A stretch of DNA of 64,000 nt, from positions 41,667 to 105,666 of the forward strand of contig CAZNTX010000004.1 of assembly GCA_964576075.1 (NCBI GenBank), written 5' to 3'. Made by a program: the position numbers and the translations under genes. Numbering within the stretch: the first letter of the stretch is position 1; each line of letters begins with the position of its first letter. Source of the stretch: Thermohalobaculum sp964576075 (GTDB lineage Bacteria > Pseudomonadota > Alphaproteobacteria > Rhodobacterales > Rhodobacteraceae). Shown in pieces: positions 42,160 through 50,480 of this stretch. The notes under the pieces were generated by a model. The model worked only from the letters and a program-made list of their open reading frames with translations, made no database searches and was not told the origin of the DNA.

Positions 42160-43143
42160 CTAGCCGGGTTTGCCTAACGCAGGGTTTCCGGGCGCGGCGG
42201 ATTGGCGCTCGAGCCGGCCGAGGGTCTCGGCGATGGCGGCGCCGAGGCGGGCGGCGGCAGGCTCGGCCATGCAGCTCGGCGCCGGGGCCGCCTCGAGCGC
42301 CGCGAGGCGCGCGGCGATCTCGCCGAGCCGCTCCGCCTCCTCCGCGCCGAGGCGGGCGCGCGCCGCGCCGAGCGCCTCCACCTCCCCGTCGAGGCGGCGC
42401 AGGAGCCCCTGGAACGCCGCGCCGAGGCGGACGAGGCTCGCCAGGGCGTCCGGCCGCTCCGCGCTCCGCGCCTCGATCCGGTCGAGCCGCTCCTCGATCC
42501 CGGCGAGCCGCGCCTCGAGCCCGGCCGTCTCGGGCGCCGGCGCGCCGAGGCGGGCCTCGATCGCCTCGAGCCGCGAGAGCACCTGGGAGAGCTCCGCGGT
42601 GGCCGCTCGATCGGGCATTGCGCCGGCCTCGAGCGCGGCGAGCCGCGCCGCGATCTCGCCGAGCGCGGCCTCGATCCGCCCGAGCGCCGGATCCGGCGGC
42701 GCCTCGGCAGGGGCCGGCAGCCCCTCGGCCACGAGCCTTGCGGCGGCCAGCGCGAATTCGGCATCGATCACCGCGCGGGCCTCGGGCCCTTCCTCCCGCG
42801 CGCCGGCCCCCACGGCCCCGGCCATCGCGCCGAGCATCATCACCGCGCGCCGGACCTCGGGCGTCTCCGCCTCCGGCGGCGCGGGGATCGGCGCGAGCCG
42901 CGCGGCCCCCGCCCCGCCGAGGGCGCCGAGCGCGTCGCCGAGCGCGGCCTCGCCAGCATCCCCGAGATCGATCGCGTAGCGGAACGGGGCGAGGCGGAAG
43001 ACCTGCCCCTGGACCGCGCCGAGGATCGCGCCGAGCACCTCCCGCTCCGCGAGGCCCGCCCCGGCATCCACCGTCAGGCCGTGGCTCGCGACCCCGGCCG
43101 CCCGCAGCCGGGCGAGCGCCTTCTCGCTGGTCTCCATCGACAT
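42160..43143 (-). CDS. Gas vesicle cluster coiled-coil protein of unknown function
   Basis: 327-residue protein, not recognised. The N-terminal 80 residues look globular (SEKALARLRAAGVASHGLTV, VFRLAPFRYAIDLGD). The rest is helical and very rich in Ala, Glu and Arg, with repeating LEARLAGIEERLDRIEAR-type heptads from about 155 to 310, so a long coiled coil is expected. ATG at 43141-43143 follows AAGGGGA. It could act as a GvpC-like or GvpI-like accessory, but no GvpC 33-residue repeats are present. Confidence 0.82.
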   Translation of the reverse strand: MSMETSEKALARLRAAGVASHGLTVDAGAGLAEREVLGAILGAVQGQVFRLAPFRYAIDLGDAGEAALGDALGALGGAGAARLAPIPAPPEAETPEVRRAVMMLGAMAGAVGAGAREEGPEARAVIDAEFALAAARLVAEGLPAPAEAPPDPALGRIEAALGEIAARLAALEAGAMPDRAATAELSQVLSRLEAIEARLGAPAPETAGLEARLAGIEERLDRIEARSAERPDALASLVRLGAAFQGLLRRLDGEVEALGAARARLGAEEAERLGEIAARLAALEAAPAPSCMAEPAAARLGAAIAETLGRLERQSAAPGNPALGKPG

Positions 43144-43173
43144 TCCCCTTGCCGCGGCCGGGCGCCCCCCGGC

Positions 43174-43518
43174 CTAGAGTTCCTCGACCGCCTCGAGCCC
43201 GAGATCGAGCAAGATCTCCTCCGGCGCCACGCCGAAGACATCGGCAATCTCGAGCACCCGCGCCTGCGCCGCCTGAAGCGCGGCGCCGAGGCGCTCCTCC
43301 TCCGCCGCGCTCAGAGTCCCGGCCTCGAAACGCCGGATCGCCTGCAACTCCATCAGCTGGCGCAGGAATTCGACGACGGAGAGGACGAGCTTGGCGAGGT
43401 CGCGCTCCACCGCATCCGGATCGAGCGCCAGCCGCCCGGACCCGTCCCCGGCACGCGACAGCGCACGCTCGAGCCCGGCGCGGGCGGCAGCCGGGTCGAC
43501 CTCGAGCGCCCCGGTCAT
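43174..43518 (-). CDS. gvpK: Gas vesicle protein GvpK
   Basis: 114-residue GvpK. The conserved core DAVERDLAKLVLSVVEFLRQLMELQAIRRFEAGTL in family register is followed by EEERLGAALQ and the DFGVAPEEILLDLG-like end. GvpK is an essential minor assembly protein, soluble in the cytoplasm. Its ATG (43516-43518) overlaps the upstream GvpF/L stop by 4 nt. Confidence 0.95.
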   Translation of the reverse strand: MTGALEVDPAAARAGLERALSRAGDGSGRLALDPDAVERDLAKLVLSVVEFLRQLMELQAIRRFEAGTLSAAEEERLGAALQAAQARVLEIADVFGVAPEEILLDLGLEAVEEL

Positions 43519-44150
43519 GCGGCCTCCGGCAGATCGGCGAAGCTGAAACAGGGCCAGGGGCCGGTCACCAAGGCGCCCGCAGAGGCGGGATCGTCGCGGA
43601 GGGCCGCGATCGTCGCCGCAGACGACTCGCGCGGGACGAGAAGGGAGAGATCGAGCCCGCCCCCCCGCTGCAGCGCGAGCCGCCCGGCCGCGGGACGCGG
43701 GGCGATCCGGCCGGCGAGGGCCCGGGCCCGCGCGACCGCAGCGGCGCGGCGCGCCTCGACCTTGGCGTGCGCCCCAGCCCGCGCTGCGAGCCAGTCGCGC
43801 CCGCTCGCCCCCCGCGCCGGCTCGGCCGCGGCGGGCGGATTCTCCGGCCAAGTCACGTCGATCTCGACCCGCCCGGCGACCCGCCCGAGCGCCGAGACGA
43901 GGGCCCCGGCCCGCGCGGCGAGCCAGGGCCGGATCTCCTCCGCGGCGAGCGCCCCCCCGGCCACCGGCAGGAGGGCGTGGCAGCGCGCCTCGGCCGCCTC
44001 GATCCGGGCGAGCCGGTCCGCCGCGGCGATCGGCCCGGGCCAGCAGAGCGCGGCCACCTCGCCGGCGGCCACGGCCTCCCCCGGCTCGCCCGAAGGCAGC
44101 CGGGACATCTCGCTGGCGCGGAGGACGCCGAGGATCGCGTACCGGGTCAT
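43515..44150 (-). CDS. GvpF/GvpL family gas vesicle protein (copy 1)
   Basis: 211-residue member of the GvpF/L family, with the short N-terminal strand MTRYAILGVLRA and the C-terminal VTGPWPCFSFADLP, equivalent to the TGPWPPYSF motif. The middle is a long Ala/Arg-rich helical part. GvpF/L proteins help nucleate vesicles and contact GvpA. It is coupled by ATGA overlaps to gvpK and to the small gvpA-like gene. One of four F/L paralogues here. Confidence 0.88.
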   Translation of the reverse strand: MTRYAILGVLRASEMSRLPSGEPGEAVAAGEVAALCWPGPIAAADRLARIEAAEARCHALLPVAGGALAAEEIRPWLAARAGALVSALGRVAGRVEIDVTWPENPPAAAEPARGASGRDWLAARAGAHAKVEARRAAAVARARALAGRIAPRPAAGRLALQRGGGLDLSLLVPRESSAATIAALRDDPASAGALVTGPWPCFSFADLPEAA

Positions 44151-44341
44151 TCGCGCCCCTCCCGCGCGGCGCGCATCCGGTCGGCGGAGGCGAGCACGAG
44201 ATCGACGCCCACGAAGACGAGCTCCACATCGGCGACCGTCAGCCAAAGCTCGCCGCGGATCACGGCGCCGCGGCCGAGAAGGCGGTCCACCACCTCGGCG
44301 AGCCGGCTTTCGGGGATCTCTCCGGCGACCGGCCCGCTCAT
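44147..44341 (-). CDS. Small GvpA-superfamily protein (GvpJ/M/S-like)
   Basis: 64-residue minor vesicle protein in the GvpA superfamily. ESRLAEVVDRLLGRGAVIRGELWLTVADVELVFVGVDLVLAS aligns with the GvpA helix-strand-strand-helix core, including GAVI and a VELVFV second strand. It lacks the C-terminal extension of GvpJ. Likely caps or nucleates vesicles. Starts and ends in 4-nt overlaps with two GvpF/L genes. Confidence 0.9.
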   Translation of the reverse strand: MSGPVAGEIPESRLAEVVDRLLGRGAVIRGELWLTVADVELVFVGVDLVLASADRMRAAREGRE

Positions 44342-45057
44342 GCCACGGCCTCCCCCGAGAGGGAGATCGCCGCCGGCGCGAAGCGATAGGGCGGCCAAGG
44401 GCCCGAGAGCGCGAGGGCGAGGCCGGCCTCCCGGGCCTCCGCCGCAGCCCGGTCGGCGAGCGCGAAAAGCGCCGGGCGCCGCGTCTTCGGCACGAGGGCG
44501 GAGAGCTCGGCGAGCCTGCCCCGGCCCGGGGCCGCAGGCCCTGCGAGGGGCGCGCGCCCGGCGAGCGCGGCGAGCGGGGCCGCGAGACGCTCCGCGAGCG
44601 CCGCCGCGGCGTCGCCCGAGCGCGCCCGGGCGCGCCGGCGCTCGGCCCGGGCGGCGAGATAGGCACGCCCGTCCCGCGACGGTGCGGCCGCTGCGCGCGC
44701 GGGCTCCAGTCGCACCGCCCATTCTTCCGCGCCCGCCACCTCCGCCAGCGCGGCGGCGAAGACCTCGGCCTCGCGCGACAGGAGCCGGCGCGCCGCCTCC
44801 GGCCCCTCGATCGCCGTGCCGAAGCGGACGGGCAGCACGTCGCCCTCGGCGAGCCAGGCCGCGAGCAGCCGGTGATGCGCCATGACCTCGCGGCCGAGCG
44901 CATGCGCCTCCGCCGGCCCCGGCCCCGCGAGCGCATCCGGGCGCGGAGTGAGCAGCGCCGCGAGGCCAGCCGCCTCGACGAGGACATGCTCCGGCGCGCC
45001 CTCGAGCCGCGGCCGCCCTCCGGGCACCAGTCCGGCGAGGAGCCAGCCCCCGGTCAT
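44338..45057 (-). CDS. GvpF/GvpL family gas vesicle protein (copy 2)
   Basis: 239-residue GvpF/L family member. The N-terminal ferredoxin-like half contains MAHHRLLAAWLAEGDVLPVRFGTAI, the family hallmark LPVRFGT, and the C-terminus has LALSGPWPPYRFAP. Central residues are Ala/Arg-rich helices. Overlaps its neighbours by 4 nt at both ends. Confidence 0.93.
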   Translation of the reverse strand: MTGGWLLAGLVPGGRPRLEGAPEHVLVEAAGLAALLTPRPDALAGPGPAEAHALGREVMAHHRLLAAWLAEGDVLPVRFGTAIEGPEAARRLLSREAEVFAAALAEVAGAEEWAVRLEPARAAAAPSRDGRAYLAARAERRRARARSGDAAAALAERLAAPLAALAGRAPLAGPAAPGRGRLAELSALVPKTRRPALFALADRAAAEAREAGLALALSGPWPPYRFAPAAISLSGEAVA

Positions 45058-46103
45058 GCCGCGCTCTCCAGGCCGCTGCGCGCGCGTCCGCCCCCTGGCC
45101 GGTCGAGCGCGAGGATCGGCACCGCGCGGTCCCACCCCCTGAACCCCGCCCGCTCGATCCCCGCGCGCGCCGCGGCGACGGCGCGCAGCAGATCGCGCGC
45201 AGCGCGCAGCCGGTCGAGATCGCCGGAGCCACCGCCCCCCAAGTCGGGGTGGAGCGCGCGGGCGCGGGCGCGGAACGCCGCCTCCGGATCGGCGCCCGGG
45301 GCGACGCCGAGCCGCCGCCGCGCCGCAGCGATGTCGCGCCGTCCGGCGAGGCCGACGCCGAGGCCGGCGAAGCTCACCGGCGGCAGCGGCCCGATCAGGC
45401 GCAGGCGCAGCCCCTCGGACCACCATCCGTCGATCCGCGCGAGCGCCGCCTCGAGCCCCGCCCGGGCCTCGCGGCGGATCATCACCTGCTGCGCGGCGAC
45501 CTGCTCCGCCCCGGCGATCGGCAACGCCGCTTGAGCCTCCGTCGCCCGGACGAGCTCCGCCTCCACCGCGCGGGCGAGGCGGGCCTTGAGCGCCTCCGCC
45601 GCGGCCGCGACCGCCCTGCCGCGCAGCGCCCGGCCGGTGCGGCGGGCCGCCCCGATGCCGAGCCCTGCGAGCTCCGGCGCATCGCGGAAGCGCCAAAGCG
45701 CGGCGCCCGCGTCCCAATCGACCGTCACGGTGTATTGCTCGGCCCCCGCGATCTCCGCGAGCCAGCCGGAGAGGCGCGCCGGATCGGCGGCGAGAACGCC
45801 GGCCGCGAGCGCCCGGTCCGCCGGGAGCGGGGCGGCGAGCGGCAGCACGTCCCCGAAACCCATCAAATGCTCGTAGAGCGCATGTCGGCGCGCGGCCTCG
45901 GCCAACGCCGCCCGCCCCGCGCGGCCAGAGAGCCGCCGGGCCGCCCGCGGGCCGAGCAGTCCCGGCGGCGCGAGCACCGCACCGAGGCCGCCGAGCGTCA
46001 CCGCGGCAAGCCCCGCGAGGCCCGCCGGTGCCGCCCGCACTGCGGACTCCGCCGGCCCCGCCGCCATCACGGCGCAAAGCACGCCCTCCGCTTGCCCTGT
46101 CAT
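45054..46103 (-). CDS. GvpF/GvpL protein fused to a C-terminal J domain (copy 3)
   Basis: 349-residue fusion. Residues 1-245 are a divergent GvpF/L protein (ALYEHLMGFGDVLPLAAPLP in place of LPVRFG, and RLIGPLPPVSF at its end). Residues about 257-310 look like a DnaJ domain: a short helix with RRRLGVAPGADPEAAFRARARALHPDLGG, with the diagnostic His-Pro-Asp at about 285-287, then LDRLRAARDLL. J domains recruit DnaK and stimulate its ATPase, so this protein may bring Hsp70 to nascent vesicles. ATG at 46101-46103. It is coupled to the CDC48-like gene upstream by a 4-nt overlap. Confidence 0.87.
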   Translation of the reverse strand: MTGQAEGVLCAVMAAGPAESAVRAAPAGLAGLAAVTLGGLGAVLAPPGLLGPRAARRLSGRAGRAALAEAARRHALYEHLMGFGDVLPLAAPLPADRALAAGVLAADPARLSGWLAEIAGAEQYTVTVDWDAGAALWRFRDAPELAGLGIGAARRTGRALRGRAVAAAAEALKARLARAVEAELVRATEAQAALPIAGAEQVAAQQVMIRREARAGLEAALARIDGWWSEGLRLRLIGPLPPVSFAGLGVGLAGRRDIAAARRRLGVAPGADPEAAFRARARALHPDLGGGGSGDLDRLRAARDLLRAVAAARAGIERAGFRGWDRAVPILALDRPGGGRARSGLESAA

Positions 46104-48211
46104 TGCGCTCCCTCCATTCTGGTGTGTGTGGCTCGACGGCGGACGCCGTCGCTGGCGCGGCGTTCTGCGAGGGCCGTGGCGATGTCGTCCGGCCCGATCG
46201 CGAGCCCGCCGGCCAATGCCCCTTCGCCGATGCCGCGCCTCAGCGCCGCGCGCGCCGCGGCCTCGGCGAGCGCCACGAGGTCGGCCCCGCTCCACCCCTC
46301 GGTTTGCGCGGCGAGGGAGGCGAGATCGACGCCCGCCGAGAGCGGCATGGCACGGGTGGCGAGGGCGAGGATCTCCGCGCGCTCCGCCGCGTCCGGCGGG
46401 CCGATCTCGATCACCCGATCGAACCGGCCCGGGCGGATCAGTGCGGGGTCGACCGCGCCGAGCCGGTTTGTCGCCCCGAGCAGAACGAGATCCCCGCGCG
46501 ACTCCAGCCCGTCGATCTCGGTCAGAAGCTGCGCGACGAGGCGGACGAGCGCCGGATCCGCCCCGGTGCGGGCAGGGGCGACGGCGTCGATTTCGTCGAA
46601 GAAGATCAGGCAGGGCGCGGCATGGCGGGCGCGGGCGAAGATCTCCGCCACCCGCCGCTCGGCCTCGCCGAGATAGGGGCCGAGGATCTGGCTCGCGCGC
46701 AGCGCCACGAGATTGAGCCCGCTCTCGCCGGCGAGCGCCCGGGCGAGCAGGGTCTTGCCCCCGCCGGGCGGGCCGGCGAGCAGAACCCCGGCGGCGGGCC
46801 TGAGGCCGAGGCGCGCATGGGCCTCGGCATGCATCCGCGGCCAGATCACCGCCTCGGTGAGCGCACGCTTGGCCTCGGCGAGGCCGCCGATGTCGGTCCA
46901 GCGCGTGTCCGGCAGCTCGACCCGCGTCTCGCGCAGGGCCGAGGGACCGGTGAGCCGGCGCGCCGTCTCCATATCTTCGGGCAGCACGCGCACGGCCTCC
47001 GCCGCGATGGCGGCCGGCTCGGCGCCGGCGGCCGCGCGGCGCAGCGCGGCGAGTCCGGCCTCCCGCGCGAGCGCCGCGAGATCGGCGCCGACATAGCCGG
47101 AGGTCGCGCCCGCGATCGCGTCGAGATCGACCTCCGGGGCGAGCGGCATCGGCCCGAGATGGACGTCGAGGATCCGCCGGCGCTCCCCGCGATCCGGCGC
47201 CGAAAAGACCACCTCGCGGTCGAACCGGCCGGGGCGGCGGAGCGCGGGGTCGAGCATATGCGGCAGATTGGTCGCCGCCATCAGCACCACGTCGCCCCGC
47301 GCCGCGAGCCCGTCCATCAGGGTGAGGAGCTGGGCGACGAGGCGGCGCTCGAGCTGCTTCTCGCCGGAGAGCGCATCTCGTTTCGGGGCGATGGCGTCGA
47401 TCTCGTCGATGAAGATGAGGGCGGGCGCGCGCCGCTCGGCGGCAGCGAAGATCTCGCGCAGGCGAGACTCCGATTCGCCGTAGTGCTTGGCGACGATCTC
47501 GGGCCCGTCGATCCGGAAGAAGGCCCGGCCGGAGGCCTGGGCGGCGGCACGCGCGAGCAGCGTCTTGCCGACGCCGGGCGGTCCGGTGAACAGCACCCCC
47601 CGCGGAGGGGCGATGCCGAGGCGGGCGAAGAGATCGGGCCGGGCCTGGGGCAGATCGACCATCTCGCGGATCTGCGCGATTTGGGCGTCGAGCCCGCCGA
47701 TCCCCGGATAGGGACCGGTGCGGCCGGGCGCTTCGAGCGCGACTTCCGTCTCGGCCAGGAGCCGCGCCGCTGGGCCGGGCTCGATCTCGCACACCTCGAG
47801 CCAGGGCAGATCCTCCCCCGGCTTCCAGCGCGTGCCGAGCGCCAGCGGGCGCCCCGCCGCGAGCGCGGCGATCCCCGCGGGCCCGATGCCGGGCGGCAGC
47901 GCGCCCTCCGCCGCCAAGCGGACACGGCGCGCCGGCGGCAGATCGGCCGGCGTCAGGGCGAGGCGCTCGCCCGTGCGCGCACCGGCGAGCGTGGCGAGCG
48001 CCGGGTCGAGCGCGAGCGCGCCCCGGGCCAGCGCGTCGCCCGGACGGGGCGGCATGGCACGGGCGACGGCCCGGCCGGCCCTGCCGTCGAGCGCGACGAG
48101 GCTGCCCGGGCGGAGCCCCAGCGCCTCGAGCGCCTCCGGCCCCAGCCGAGCGAGCCCGCGCCCGAGATCCCCCTCCGCGGCGGGGGCAAGCTCGAACTCC
48201 GCCCGGGTCAC
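46100..48211 (-). CDS. CDC48/p97-type double AAA+ ATPase in the gas vesicle cluster
   Basis: 703-residue hexameric-type ATPase. An N-terminal double-psi barrel-like region (about 1-160) is followed by two AAA domains. D1 has GPPGVGKTLLARA, LIFIDEIDAIAPKRD and LRRPGRFDREV; D2 has GPPGGGKTLLARA, LIFFDEIDAVAPAR and LIRPGRFDRVIEIG. Both domains keep Walker A, Walker B and arginine-finger residues, so both should hydrolyse ATP. Start is GTG at 48209-48211, overlapping gvpG. Presumably it unfolds or remodels Gvp proteins during assembly or recycling; distinct from gvpN, which is also present. Confidence 0.94.
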   Translation of the reverse strand: MTRAEFELAPAAEGDLGRGLARLGPEALEALGLRPGSLVALDGRAGRAVARAMPPRPGDALARGALALDPALATLAGARTGERLALTPADLPPARRVRLAAEGALPPGIGPAGIAALAAGRPLALGTRWKPGEDLPWLEVCEIEPGPAARLLAETEVALEAPGRTGPYPGIGGLDAQIAQIREMVDLPQARPDLFARLGIAPPRGVLFTGPPGVGKTLLARAAAQASGRAFFRIDGPEIVAKHYGESESRLREIFAAAERRAPALIFIDEIDAIAPKRDALSGEKQLERRLVAQLLTLMDGLAARGDVVLMAATNLPHMLDPALRRPGRFDREVVFSAPDRGERRRILDVHLGPMPLAPEVDLDAIAGATSGYVGADLAALAREAGLAALRRAAAGAEPAAIAAEAVRVLPEDMETARRLTGPSALRETRVELPDTRWTDIGGLAEAKRALTEAVIWPRMHAEAHARLGLRPAAGVLLAGPPGGGKTLLARALAGESGLNLVALRASQILGPYLGEAERRVAEIFARARHAAPCLIFFDEIDAVAPARTGADPALVRLVAQLLTEIDGLESRGDLVLLGATNRLGAVDPALIRPGRFDRVIEIGPPDAAERAEILALATRAMPLSAGVDLASLAAQTEGWSGADLVALAEAAARAALRRGIGEGALAGGLAIGPDDIATALAERRASDGVRRRATHTRMEGAQ

Positions 48212-48447
48212 GGCGCGCCACCACGCTCGGCGAGCCGGGCGATGAGCACCGCCTCCTCGGCCTCGAAGCTCTCCTCGTCGATCTCCCCGGCCTCGAGCGC
48301 GGCCTCGAGCGCGGCGAGGCGCCGACGGATCGCGGCGGGGTCGGTGAGCTCGGCCTCGGCCGCGTCGCGCACCTGCCCTGCGACCCAGAGCGCGCCGGCG
48401 ATCGGGCCCGAGACCGGCAGGGTCAGGAGCCGCGAGAGAATGCCCAT
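48208..48447 (-). CDS. gvpG: Gas vesicle protein GvpG
   Basis: 79-residue GvpG: a hydrophobic start LLTLPVSGPIAGALWVAGQV followed by a charged helix with RRRLAALEAALEAGEIDEESFEAEEAVLIARL, in register with the family. Minor cytoplasmic assembly factor acting with GvpF/L. ATG at 48445-48447; 4 nt after the upstream gvpF stop. Confidence 0.94.
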   Translation of the reverse strand: MGILSRLLTLPVSGPIAGALWVAGQVRDAAEAELTDPAAIRRRLAALEAALEAGEIDEESFEAEEAVLIARLAERGGAP

Positions 48448-48451
48448 CGCC

Positions 48452-49237
48452 TCACCCCGCAGGCTCCGCCACGGCCGGACCGAGCCGCAGCGTGCAGAAA
48501 TTGTAGACGGGTGCGGGGCCGACGAGGCGGATCTCGGGCTCGCGGCCGGGGCAGAAGCTCTGGCGGGCGACCACTTCCGTCACCGCCTCGGCGAAGCCCG
48601 CCTCCGCCCCGGCGGGCAGGAGAAACTCCGCCCGGAGCAGCTCCGCGTCCTCCTCCGGTGCGCGCAGGAGGTGGTCCGCGCTTAGCGGCGCGAGGGCGGC
48701 GATCAGTCGGCGCTCCTCGGCGCGGCGGCGCGCGGCGAGCCGATCGCCGACCCGGCGGCCGAACTCGATGCGCTGCTCGTAGCCGCCGCGGGCGGAGAGC
48801 GCGCGGTAGCCCGCGCGGATCTCCTCGTCCGTCTCAGCGAGATGGCGCAGCGCCGCGTCCCGGCAGCCGGCGATCCGGAGGCCGAACTCGGCATGGCCCC
48901 GCAGGCGCGCGATCTCGCCGAGGAGCCGCGCGGCATGGGGTGCGAGCTCGGCCGCGAGGCGGTCGAGATCCGGCGCGAGGCGTCCGAATGGGACCGGCAA
49001 GACCGTCGCCGCGGCCATCGCACGCTCGAGCAGCGCGGCATGCGCCTTGAGATTGCGCCGCGTCGGGCTCGGCGGCGCGTCGAGCGGCGAGACGATGGCG
49101 GCGAGCGACCCGATTGGCCGGGCCTCCGGCGCGCGCCCGGCGATCGCGGGAAGCGCGAGCGCGGGGGCGAGCGCGGGGGCGAGCGCGGGCGCCGCCTCGG
49201 CCGCGACGAGGCCGTAGAGATGGAGTCCGCCCGTCAT
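48452..49237 (-). CDS. gvpF: Gas vesicle protein GvpF/GvpL (copy 4, most canonical)
   Basis: 261-residue GvpF. LHLYGLVAAE opens the N-terminal domain, AAATVLPVPFGRLAPD is the LPVRFGT-type motif, and GPAPVYNFCTLRLG closes the C-terminal domain (family GPWPPYNFV). The closest of the four paralogues to classical GvpF, and placed next to gvpG, as in many clusters. A 12-bp repeat near the start encodes APALAPALAPAL. Overlaps gvpH by 4 nt. Confidence 0.94.
   Translation of the reverse strand: MTGGLHLYGLVAAEAAPALAPALAPALALPAIAGRAPEARPIGSLAAIVSPLDAPPSPTRRNLKAHAALLERAMAAATVLPVPFGRLAPDLDRLAAELAPHAARLLGEIARLRGHAEFGLRIAGCRDAALRHLAETDEEIRAGYRALSARGGYEQRIEFGRRVGDRLAARRRAEERRLIAALAPLSADHLLRAPEEDAELLRAEFLLPAGAEAGFAEAVTEVVARQSFCPGREPEIRLVGPAPVYNFCTLRLGPAVAEPAG
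49155..49189 (-). repeat. 12-bp tandem repeat in gvpF
   Basis: Unit gcgagcgcgggg repeated 2.9 times, encoding an (APAL)n stretch near residue 20. In-frame copy-number changes would only lengthen the linker. Confidence 0.85.
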
Positions 49238-49839
49238 GCCCCGCCCCCGTCCACGGGACGCTCGGCCCGGAGTTCGAGGATGCCGTTGACGAGGCCGCGC
49301 TCGATCAGGCCCTCTTCCAGCCAGCCGGGCACCGCGGTCTCGGCGGCGTAGCGCCGGGCGCCCTCGGCGGTCAGGGCGAGCCGACCCTCGGCGATCGCGA
49401 TCTCGACCCCGTCGAGCGCGACGCCCGGAAGCTCGGCGGCGAGGCGCCAGCCGGTCTCGGTCTCCCAAGTCTCGAGGTCGGGGCGGCGCGGGGGCTCGGG
49501 CTCGGAGCGCGCCTCTCCGGCGGGGGCGGCGCGATCCTCCGGCGCGGACCCGTGCGCCGCCCCAGCCGCGAGGCCGCCGACGCGCACCGAGACATGCGCC
49601 TCCAGCGGCCCGCCCCGGGCGCCGCCGCCCGCGCGCTCGGCCTCGTCGGCGGTCTCGCGCAGCCGGTCGGCGGCGCGGCCGAGGGCTTCCGACAGCCCCC
49701 CGACGAGGCCGCCGAGCCGGGCTTCGATGTTCTCGATGGCCTCGCGGCCCTTCGGCCCCTCGCCCCGGCGCGCGCCGGGATGGCCGCGGGGGGGGGGCGG
49801 GCCGCGGCGGCCTTTCGGCGGATCCTCGGGTGGGGTCAT
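49234..49839 (-). CDS. gvpH: GvpH-like Hsp20-type gas vesicle protein
   Basis: 201-residue protein with a basic Pro/Arg-rich N-terminus, a helical region (about 35-70) and an alpha-crystallin-like domain in the second half: WRLAAELPGVALDGVEIAIAEGRLALTAEGARRY has the ELPG-V-x-I and L-x-L pattern of Hsp20/GvpH. Predicted small chaperone that keeps GvpA or other Gvps soluble. ATG at 49837-49839; the 3' end is coupled to gvpF. Confidence 0.88.
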   Translation of the reverse strand: MTPPEDPPKGRRGPPPPRGHPGARRGEGPKGREAIENIEARLGGLVGGLSEALGRAADRLRETADEAERAGGGARGGPLEAHVSVRVGGLAAGAAHGSAPEDRAAPAGEARSEPEPPRRPDLETWETETGWRLAAELPGVALDGVEIAIAEGRLALTAEGARRYAAETAVPGWLEEGLIERGLVNGILELRAERPVDGGGA

Positions 49840-49860
49840 GGCTCCTCCTTTCAGACTGGC

Positions 49861-50160
49861 TCAAGCGCCGATCGCGGCGAGGCGGGCCTCGAGCTCGGCG
49901 AGACGGTCGGCGAGCGCCTCCGTCTCCGGCTCAGGAACGGCGCGCGCGGTGAGCGCGGGATCGTGCTCCCACCAGTTGATGCCGAGCTCCTTGGCCTTGT
50001 CGACGCTCGCGACGAGGAGGCGCAGCTTCACGGTCAGAAGCTCGATCCCGACGAGGGAAACGGTGACGTCCCCCGCGATGACGACGCCCTTGTCGAGCAC
50101 CCGCTCCAGAACGTCGGCCAGGCCGTCGGCGCGGACGGCGCTCTGCACCTCGTAGGTCAT
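49861..50160 (-). CDS. gvpJ: GvpJ-like GvpA-superfamily protein
   Basis: 99-residue vesicle protein. GLADVLERVLDKGVVIAGDVTVSLVGIELLTVKLRLLVASVDKAKELGINWW follows the GvpA fold, but the C-terminus is extended by about 30 charged residues (EHDPALTAR ... ALADRLAELEARLAAIGA), as in GvpJ. Minor component that shapes the conical tips. Overlaps gvpO by 4 nt. Confidence 0.92.
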   Translation of the reverse strand: MTYEVQSAVRADGLADVLERVLDKGVVIAGDVTVSLVGIELLTVKLRLLVASVDKAKELGINWWEHDPALTARAVPEPETEALADRLAELEARLAAIGA

Positions 50161-50480
50161 GCGCCCGCGCCCCCGCCGGCCGCGTCGTCGCGCAGATAGC
50201 GCCCGGTCCGCGCGAGCGCCTCGACGGCGCCATCCGGCCCGAGGGTCACTTCGTAGCTCGCCAACATGTCGTTGTCGCCGAGGCGGGCGCGGGACTCGAC
50301 CACGTCGACCACCGCCACCCAGCCATCGCCCTGGCGGCGGCAGGAGGCGACCTGGTCGACCGGCAGTTCGGTGAAGAAGGCGACCGCGGTGCGCGCCGCG
50401 GCGGCGATCTCCATCAGCCCGGGCGCCCGGCGGACGGGCTCTCCAGCGGGCGCCGCGCCCGGCTCCGGCGCGGCGCTCAC
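50157..50480 (-). CDS. gvpO: Gas vesicle protein GvpO
   Basis: 107-residue GvpO. The conserved core AVAFFTELPVDQVASCRRQGDGWVAVVDVVE and the following DMLASYEVTLGPDGAVEALARTGRYLR match the family. GTG start at 50478-50480. Accessory protein of uncertain role, needed for vesicle formation in haloarchaea. Confidence 0.94.
   Translation of the reverse strand: MSAAPEPGAAPAGEPVRRAPGLMEIAAAARTAVAFFTELPVDQVASCRRQGDGWVAVVDVVESRARLGDNDMLASYEVTLGPDGAVEALARTGRYLRDDAAGGGAGA

Noticed and set aside
42012..45534. Overlapping plus-strand open frames of about 960 and 1110 codons across the gas vesicle genes
   Set aside because: Antisense to several well-recognised Gvp genes and made almost only of Arg, Pro, Ala and Gly.
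46100..48211. FtsH or a proteasomal ATPase
   Set aside because: No membrane segment or protease domain, and there are two complete AAA domains, which is the CDC48 architecture.
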